NCBI GenBank assembly: GCA_963817065.1
Contig: CAWFMO010000001.1
Location: 1,116,001 to 1,180,000 of the forward strand
Reading direction: 5' to 3'
DNA length: 64,000 nucleotides
Source of the DNA: CAWFMO01 sp963817065
GTDB lineage: Bacteria > Actinomycetota > Thermoleophilia > Solirubrobacterales > 70-9
This document shows positions 58,387-64,000 of this stretch, in pieces; position 1 is the stretch's first letter, and each line of letters opens with the position of its first letter. The notes under the pieces are model-generated. The model was given only the letters and a program-made list of their open reading frames with translations. It ran no database searches and was not told the origin of the DNA. The position numbers and the translations under genes were made by a program.

Positions 58387-59145
58387 TCACCCGACGGTGA
58401 TCGGCCCGAGGCCGGCGCGGAGCCGGTTGAGGTCGACGCGGCCCGAGATTCCGTCGACGCTGCCAGAGCTCGTCACCTGCCAGACCGACCAGCCGCGCCC
58501 GAGCCAGTTCGCGGCCGGCACGATCGGGGCGCTGACGCCCCAGTGCGCGACCCAGAGCCGGTGGCCGGCGCGCGCGAAGACTCCGGTGTTGCCGGTCGCG
58601 CGCCAGCTCGTCGCGTTGGTGTAGATCATCGGGCGCTGGCCGAGGCGCCTGCGGACGCGCTTCATCCAGGTCTTGACCCAGATCCGCAGCCGGCCGGCGG
58701 TCAGGCCGGTGAACGGCGTCTCGACGTCGAGCACGGGGAGGAGGTCGCCCGTCTGGATCCCGCCGCCCGCGATCACCTGGGCGATGAAGAGGTCGGACTC
58801 GGTGCGGGCGTCGGCGCGCGCTCCCGCGCGAGAGGACCCGGAGGCGAAGGCGCGGTGGTAGGCACCGACCTTGATCCCGGCAGCCTTCGCGTTCGCATAG
58901 TTGGCGGCGTAGTAGGCGTCGGCGCCGCAGCTCGTCGGCTTCACGGCGCAGTCGTAGCCGTTGCCGCGGCTCGCCTGGACGAAGGCGAAGCTGACTCCGT
59001 CGCCGGCGACGCTCGGCCAGTCGATCGTCGCCTGGAAGCGCGAGACGTCGATCCCGAGCGGGTTCGTCTGCGCGTGCGCGGCGGGCGCCGCGAGCGCGAG
59101 CGTCGCGATCGCGGTGAGCAGGGCGGCTGTGGCTTTGGCTCGCAT
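58387..59145 (-). CDS. Secreted GH25 family lysozyme
   Basis: 252 residues. The signal peptide (about 1-25, AHAQ) is followed by the GH25 start GIDVSRFQATIDWPSV (catalytic-site Asp33), AFVQASRG, KVGAYHRAF and the catalytic pair LPVLDVETP. MIYTNATSW and LWVAHWGVS complete the fold. It cleaves peptidoglycan glycan strands. Convergent with the exonuclease gene. Confidence 0.9.
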   Translation of the reverse strand: MRAKATAALLTAIATLALAAPAAHAQTNPLGIDVSRFQATIDWPSVAGDGVSFAFVQASRGNGYDCAVKPTSCGADAYYAANYANAKAAGIKVGAYHRAFASGSSRAGARADARTESDLFIAQVIAGGGIQTGDLLPVLDVETPFTGLTAGRLRIWVKTWMKRVRRRLGQRPMIYTNATSWRATGNTGVFARAGHRLWVAHWGVSAPIVPAANWLGRGWSVWQVTSSGSVDGISGRVDLNRLRAGLGPITVG

Positions 59146-59227
59146 CGATTCGATCCTGACGCCCTATGAACCCATTGCTGCGATTTCAGTTGCGGAATCC
59201 GCGTGATTCCCGCCCGCCGGGCGTGTC

Positions 59228-59233
59228 TAGTCT
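59228..59233 (+). promoter_or_regulatory. -10 box, leaderless promoter of the dioxygenase gene
   Basis: TAGTCT, 6 nt before ATG 59240. Confidence 0.5.
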
Positions 59234-59239
59234 CTGAGC

Positions 59240-59944
59240 ATGGCCACCGGAGGGCAGAGAAAGCTGAGCCGGCGCGAGGCGTTCACGGCAGCAGGCGGCG
59301 CGATCGGCGTCGCGGCGCTGGCGCTCTGGCGGAAGCCGTTCGGGCTCTTCGAGTCCGACTCCGAGGTCACAAACGTCGCCGAAACGGCCGAGGCGGCGAA
59401 GCCGAACTGCGTTCTGACCCCCGAGCAGACCGAGGGCCCTTATCACATCCCCGGCGAGCCGCTGCGGCGGAACGTCACCGAGGGCAGGCCGGGGACGCCG
59501 CTCCAGCTGCGGCTCAAGGTCCTGGATTCGCGGACCTGCAAGCCGATCAAGCGCGCCACGGTCGAGATCTGGCACGCCGACGCCGGCGGTGAGTACTCCG
59601 GCTTCGGCAACTCGGCCGCGAACAGGACCTTCATGCGCGGCCGCCAGCGGACGAACAAGCAGGGCGTCGCGGCCTTCGACACGATCTACCCCGGCTGGTA
59701 CCAGGGTCGCACCGTCCACATCCACACCAAGGTCCACGTCAAGGGGAGCGAGGTCCACACCGGCCAGCTCTACTTCGACGACTCGGTCAGCGACGCGGTC
59801 TTCGCCGACGCCGCCTACGCCGGCCGCGGGACGCGCCAGGTCCGCAACGCCGACGACGGGATCTTCGAGCCAGGCTCGACGTTGAAGCTGGCGCCGAGCG
59901 GCTCGGGATACGTGGGACGGCTCAACTTGGGGGTCCGCTCCTAA
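59240..59944 (+). CDS. Tat-exported intradiol ring-cleavage dioxygenase-like protein
   Basis: 234 residues. The N-terminus has a twin-arginine motif (SRREAF, residues 10-15) and a hydrophobic segment. The intradiol core follows: CVLTPEQTEGPYHIPGEPLR, ATVEIWHADAGGEYSGF and DTIYPGWYQGRTVHIHTKVH. Likely Fe(III) ligands are Tyr119, Tyr154, His160 and His162, all present. It would open catechol-type rings. Export suggests action on external aromatics such as plant-derived compounds. No partner subunit is visible. Confidence 0.85.
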   Translation: MATGGQRKLSRREAFTAAGGAIGVAALALWRKPFGLFESDSEVTNVAETAEAAKPNCVLTPEQTEGPYHIPGEPLRRNVTEGRPGTPLQLRLKVLDSRTCKPIKRATVEIWHADAGGEYSGFGNSAANRTFMRGRQRTNKQGVAAFDTIYPGWYQGRTVHIHTKVHVKGSEVHTGQLYFDDSVSDAVFADAAYAGRGTRQVRNADDGIFEPGSTLKLAPSGSGYVGRLNLGVRS

Positions 59945-59988
59945 GCTGTTATCGTCGCTGCGGGTTGTACGGGAGGAGCACAGCCGGA

Positions 59989-62943
59989 TTGGGATTGCGC
60001 GGTCTAATAGCCGTCGCCGCAGTTGCGCTGCTTGGGCTGGTCGCCGCACCCGGCGCCTTCGCCGCTGACTTCATCAATGCCCCGGGAAGCCCGGAGCCCG
60101 GGCTCGGGGGTCCCGCTGGAATCGCAACGGGGGACGTCGACAATGACGGCGACCAGGACGTGGTGACCGCCAACCTGCTCGCCGCTCAGACCGCGGTCCT
60201 GATCAACAACGGAACCGGCGATTTCAGGCTCGGCACGGTTGGATCGAACGCCGCCACGGTCGACGTCGGGCTCGGAAACTTCGACGCCGACTCGAACCTC
60301 GACCTCGTCCTGCTCTACCCGCAAACTCCGCCCGCGGCGGGATTGCTGGCGATCTTCCGAGGCAACGGAGACGGCACCTTCACGTTCCGCAACGAGACCG
60401 GCGACCTGGTTGTGACCGGAGTGCGACCGACCGCGCTGACGGTCGGCAACTTCAACGGTGACGCATTCAGCGATGTCGCCGTGATCGCCGCCGGCCAGAA
60501 CCAGACGACGACCAATGGAGTCCTCGCGACCTACATCGGCGCCGGCGACGATAAGTTCGTGGGCGCGGCGTTCGCGCAGGCTTTCGTCACGCAGTTGAAC
60601 GCGGTCGACATCGTCTTCGGAAACTTCAACGGCGGCGCAAGCGACCTGGTGGTCTCGAACCAGACCTCGCAGTCGGTTTCGTTTCTCGCCGGCAACGGGA
60701 CCGGCTTCGCCGCGCCGACGCATGTGGCGGCGGGTGCGGCCGTCTTCTACCTCGACTCGGGCAATCTCAACGGCGACGCGAACCGCGATCTCGTCGCGAC
60801 GATCAACGCCTCGAACCCGAGCTCGGTCCGGACCCTGTTCGGCAACGGAGCCGGCGGTTTCCCGACTCAGGCGACGGTCGCCGTCGCGGGAGCGGGCAAC
60901 TCCGCCCCCCAGCAGGTCGTTGCCAAGGACTTCGACAACGACACCGACCTCGACCTCGCCGTGGCGAACGGGGCTCCGCTCACCGTCTCGACCGCGAACA
61001 ACAACGGGACAGGAACGTTCACACCGGCGCCAACAGGCCCGGAGGCGCTGACAGGCGTCACGCCGGCAGGCGCGATCCCGTTCGGGATCGCGAGCGCCGA
61101 CTTCGACGGCAGCGGCTTTGCCGACATCGCGGTCGGCGCGGTGTTCTCCAGCCCGGCGGTCATCTCGATCCTCGACAACTTCACCGGCCCGCAGGCCAAC
61201 CTCTCGCTGAGCAAGAGCGACGCGCCCGACCCGGTGAACGCAACCGGCACGGTCACCTATCAGCTCACCGCGGCCAACTCGGGAGTTTCGAGCGCGACCA
61301 CCACCACGCGTGCCAACGACACCCTGCCCGCGGGCCTGACCTTCGACGGCGCCAACTCGTCGCCTGGATGCACCGCCGCCGGACAGGTCGTCACCTGCGA
61401 CTTCGGGCCGCTGGGGCCCGGCGCGAACTCGGTGAGGACGATCGCCGCGACCGCGACCGGTGCCGTTCTCGGACCGGTGGTCAACACGGCAACGGTCTCC
61501 TCGAACCTGCCTGACGGGACCCCGGCGAACAACACCGCCAGCCAGACCACGACGATCAACCCCGCCGCCGACCTTCAGCTGACCAAGACCGACACCGGCT
61601 TCGACCCGGTCAACGCCGGCGACAACGTCACCTACCAGCTCGCGGTCAAGAACAACGGGCCCAACAACTCGACCGGCTCGACCGTGAGCGACACGCTTCC
61701 GACAGGGCTTACGTTCAACCCGACCGGTTCGGACCCGGCCTGCAGCGCGGTCGGCCAGAGCGTCACCTGCACCTTCGGCGCGATCGCCAACGGGGCGACG
61801 GCGACCAAGAACATCGTCGCGTCGACGAGCGCCGCCGCGGCGCCCGAGGTGACCAACGCCGCGGTCGTCGCCGGGGCGCAGTTCGACCAGAACGGCGCCA
61901 ACAACCTGGATGACCAAACCACGACGGTCAACTCCGCCGACGTCTCGATCGAGAAGACCGACTCCCCGGATCCCGTCGACGCCGGCGACGACGTCACCTA
62001 CACGCTCAAGGTCACCAACGACGGACCGAGCGACGCCGCCGATGTCGAAGTCACCGACACGCTGCCGGCCGGGTTGACCTTCAATCCCACGGGCACCGAC
62101 GCCGACTGCAGCGAGGCCGGCGGAACCGTGACCTGCGACTTCGACACCGTCGCCGCGTTCACGAACGTCTCCAAGGACGTCGTCGTGACGACCGACTTCA
62201 CGGCCGTTCCGTCGGTCGACAACACCGCCGAGGTCAGCACGACGACGAGCGACTCGAACCTGGGCAACAACACCGACACCGAGACGACGACCGTCAACGC
62301 GGCCGACCTCTCGATCGACAAGACCGACAGCCCCGACCCGGCCAACGCGGGCGACGAGGTCACCTACACGCTCGAGGTCACCAACGCCGGGCCCAGCGAC
62401 GCCGCCAACGTCACCTCGACCGACACGCTGCCGGCCGGGCTCACCTTCGACAGCTCGCTCGACAACTGCTTCCTCTCGGGCGGTGACGTGATCTGCGACT
62501 TCGGCACGGTCGCCGCGAACGACACCGAGACCCAGACCTTCATCGTCGACACCGACTCGGCCGCCGCGCCCTCGGTCGATAACACGGCGACCGTCGGCTC
62601 AGACACCCCCGATCCCAACAACGCGAACGACTCCGACACCGAGACGACGACCGTCTCCTCGGCCGACCTCTCGATCGACAAGCAGGACAGCCCAGACCCG
62701 GTCAACGCCGGCGATGAGATCACCTACACGCTCGAGGTCACCAACGCCGGGCCCAGCGACGCCGCCAACGTCACCTCGACCGACACCCTGCCGGCCGGAC
62801 TCACCTTCGACAGCTCGCTCGACAACTGCTTCCTCTCGGGCGGTGACGTGATCTGCGACTTCGGCACGGTCGCCAACGAGCGACACCGAGACCCAGACCT
62901 TCATCGTCGACACCGACTCGGCCGCCGCGCCCTCGGTCGATAA
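59989..62943 (+). CDS. Secreted FG-GAP/VCBS plus DUF11-repeat protein, 5' part (frameshifted near 62880)
   Basis: TTG 59989 follows GGGAGGAG; TTG 59965 is an alternative. A signal peptide (ending GAFA) precedes an FG-GAP/VCBS-type propeller with repeated DxDxDGxxD calcium loops (GDVDNDGDQDVV, GNFNGDAFSDVA, KDFDNDTDLDLA, ADFDGSGFADIA; about 35-400). DUF11 domains of about 120 residues then start at about 61195, 61567, 61936, 62302 and 62662 (motif ADLSIDKTDSPDPANAGDEV). In the fifth the frame shifts after CDFGTVAN, reading NERHRDPDLHRR until TAA 62941. Confidence 0.82.
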   Translation: MGLRGLIAVAAVALLGLVAAPGAFAADFINAPGSPEPGLGGPAGIATGDVDNDGDQDVVTANLLAAQTAVLINNGTGDFRLGTVGSNAATVDVGLGNFDADSNLDLVLLYPQTPPAAGLLAIFRGNGDGTFTFRNETGDLVVTGVRPTALTVGNFNGDAFSDVAVIAAGQNQTTTNGVLATYIGAGDDKFVGAAFAQAFVTQLNAVDIVFGNFNGGASDLVVSNQTSQSVSFLAGNGTGFAAPTHVAAGAAVFYLDSGNLNGDANRDLVATINASNPSSVRTLFGNGAGGFPTQATVAVAGAGNSAPQQVVAKDFDNDTDLDLAVANGAPLTVSTANNNGTGTFTPAPTGPEALTGVTPAGAIPFGIASADFDGSGFADIAVGAVFSSPAVISILDNFTGPQANLSLSKSDAPDPVNATGTVTYQLTAANSGVSSATTTTRANDTLPAGLTFDGANSSPGCTAAGQVVTCDFGPLGPGANSVRTIAATATGAVLGPVVNTATVSSNLPDGTPANNTASQTTTINPAADLQLTKTDTGFDPVNAGDNVTYQLAVKNNGPNNSTGSTVSDTLPTGLTFNPTGSDPACSAVGQSVTCTFGAIANGATATKNIVASTSAAAAPEVTNAAVVAGAQFDQNGANNLDDQTTTVNSADVSIEKTDSPDPVDAGDDVTYTLKVTNDGPSDAADVEVTDTLPAGLTFNPTGTDADCSEAGGTVTCDFDTVAAFTNVSKDVVVTTDFTAVPSVDNTAEVSTTTSDSNLGNNTDTETTTVNAADLSIDKTDSPDPANAGDEVTYTLEVTNAGPSDAANVTSTDTLPAGLTFDSSLDNCFLSGGDVICDFGTVAANDTETQTFIVDTDSAAAPSVDNTATVGSDTPDPNNANDSDTETTTVSSADLSIDKQDSPDPVNAGDEITYTLEVTNAGPSDAANVTSTDTLPAGLTFDSSLDNCFLSGGDVICDFGTVANERHRDPDLHRRHRLGRRALGR

Positions 62944-63742
62944 CACGGCGACCGTCGGCTCAGACACCCCCGATCCCAACAACGCGAACGACTCCGACAC
63001 CGAGACGACGACCGTCTCCTCGGCCGACCTCTCGATCGACAAGCAGGACAGCCCAGACCCGGTCAACGCCGGCGATGAGATCACCTACACGCTCGAGGTC
63101 ACCAACGCCGGGCCCAGCGACGCCGCCAACGTCACCTCGACCGACACCCTGCCGGCCGGACTCACCTTCGACAGCTCGCTCGACAACTGCTTCCTCTCGG
63201 GCGGTGACGTGATCTGCGACTTCGGCACGGTCGCCAACGGCGACACCGAGACCCAGACCTTCATCGTCGACACCGACTCGGCCGCCGCGCCCTCGGTCGA
63301 TAACACGGCGACCGTCGGCTCAGACACCCCCGATCCCAACAACGCGAACGACTCCGACACCGAGACGACGACCGTCTCCTCGGCCGACCTCTCGATCGAC
63401 AAGCAGGACAGCCCAGACCCGGTCAACGCCGGCGATGAGATCACCTACACGCTCGAGGTCACCAACGCCGGGCCCAGCGACGCCGCCAACGTCACCTCGA
63501 CCGACACCCTGCCGGCCGGACTCACCTTCGACAGCTCGCTCGACAACTGCTTCCTCTCGGGCGGTGACGTGATCTGCGACTTCGGCACGGTCGCCGCGAA
63601 CGACACCGAGACCCAGACCTTCATCGTCGACACCGACTCGGCCGCCGCGCCCTCGGTCGACAACACCGCCGAGGTCGGCTCCGACACGCCCGATCCGGAC
63701 ACCTCGAACAACGCGGACACCGAGACGACCACGGTCAACGCC
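62345..63742 (+). repeat. Near-identical 360-bp tandem repeats encoding DUF11 domains
   Basis: The block beginning GACCTCTCGATCGACAAGCA recurs at about 62668, 63029 and 63389 (offsets 361 and 360), with almost no substitutions. The second half of the preceding unit is also the same. The 361-nt offset marks the unit carrying the extra base. Confidence 0.85.
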
Positions 63743-64000
63743 GCCGACCTCTCGATCGACAAGACGGACACGCCCGATCCGATCGACGTCGGCGAACAGA
63801 TCATCTACACGCTCGAGGTCTCGAATGGTGGGCCGAGCGATGCGGATAACGTCCACGCGGAGGACACGCTTCCGAACGGCCTCACCTTCGTCAGCGGCGA
63901 CGTCGGCTGCAGCGCCGCCGGCCAGGACGTCGACTGCGACTTCGGAACCGTCGCCGCGACCGACACGGAGAGCCTGAGCTTCACCGTCGGCACCGGTGCC
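62944..64000 (+). CDS. DUF11-repeat protein, 3' part in the restored frame, runs off the window
   Basis: Continues the 59989 gene in the next reading frame. DUF11 domains start at about 63023, 63383 and 63743, with the standard pattern ADLSIDKQDSPDPVNAGDEI, TLPAGLTFDSSLDNC and GGDVICDFGTVANGDTETQT. The last unit is more divergent (ADLSIDKTDTPDPIDVGEQI). No stop occurs before 64000. Eight DUF11 units are seen in all. Without the single inserted base at about 62880, both parts form one open frame. Whether it ends in a Lys/Cys tail is outside the window. Confidence 0.75.

Overview
The window is chromosomal DNA of very high G+C content from an actinobacterium. The best match to its character is the class Thermoleophilia (Solirubrobacter/Conexibacter-like). 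The reasons are F420 biosynthesis genes, strong GC3 bias, many leaderless genes with a TAnnnT box 6-10 nt before the start codon, and secreted proteins of CSLREA/parallel beta-helix, DUF11, NHL, delta-60 and Calx-beta type. The taxonomic call is an inference; there is no rRNA in the window.

Layout. (1) 1-2837, minus strand: a coenzyme F420 operon, npdG-cofD-cofC-cofE (cofE runs off the left edge). (2) 2863-8698, plus strand: an acyl-CoA/leucine-type catabolic block (SDR, hotdog thioesterase, HMG-CoA lyase-like, SnoaL-like, 3-hydroxyacyl-CoA dehydrogenase, DivIVA-like protein, acyl-CoA carboxylase beta chain). It is followed by a secreted subtilase and, convergently, acetoacetyl-CoA synthetase and an M28 peptidase. 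(3) 13768-15293: tRNA-Leu(CAA), SRAP/YedK-type DNA-protein crosslink protein, a small membrane protein, tRNA-Leu(TAG) and tRNA-Trp(CCA). (4) 15297-20342, minus strand: an operon of three secreted sulfatases. (5) 20493-21806: tRNA-Gly(TCC), tRNA-Pro(GGG) and a 1.1-kb island bounded by a 58-bp copy of the tRNA-Pro 3' end; it carries a nucleotidyltransferase toxin-like pair. (6) 21859-56290: an array of secreted proteins, almost all on the plus strand. (7) 56300-64000: alpha/beta hydrolase, SnoaL-like protein, 5'-3' exonuclease, GH25 lysozyme, secreted intradiol dioxygenase, and a large FG-GAP/DUF11 protein that leaves the window.

The most striking content is region 6. About 17 genes or gene remnants with unrelated ectodomains end in almost the same tail, a lysine/arginine-rich stretch with two cysteines usually about ten residues apart (C-X10-C), most often finishing in A-x-K-L-P-V. 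The ectodomains include subtilase plus beta-helix, thioredoxin-like, RCC1, CSLREA beta-helix, sialidase/BNR-like, lamin-tail-like, delta-60, Calx-beta, TolB/PD40-like and NHL. A Pro/Gly/Thr-rich linker and the consensus GPTGQRAAAL usually precede it. One gene on the opposite strand carries the same C-X10-C basic motif directly after its signal peptide. I know no named sorting signal of this form. It lacks LPXTG and a hydrophobic helix, so it is not a classical sortase signal. It may be an undescribed surface-retention or crosslinking tag. A secreted CxxC thioredoxin-like protein in the same gene string is a candidate partner. An orphan tail mini-gene and a deletion remnant that keeps only a signal peptide and a tail suggest that the tail-coding DNA also serves in domain shuffling.

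Two genes are broken by single-base frameshifts (near 33297 and near 62880). The second lies in almost identical 360-bp DUF11 repeats. Many genes in the array overlap by ATGA, GTGA or TTGA, indicating polycistronic, translationally coupled expression.
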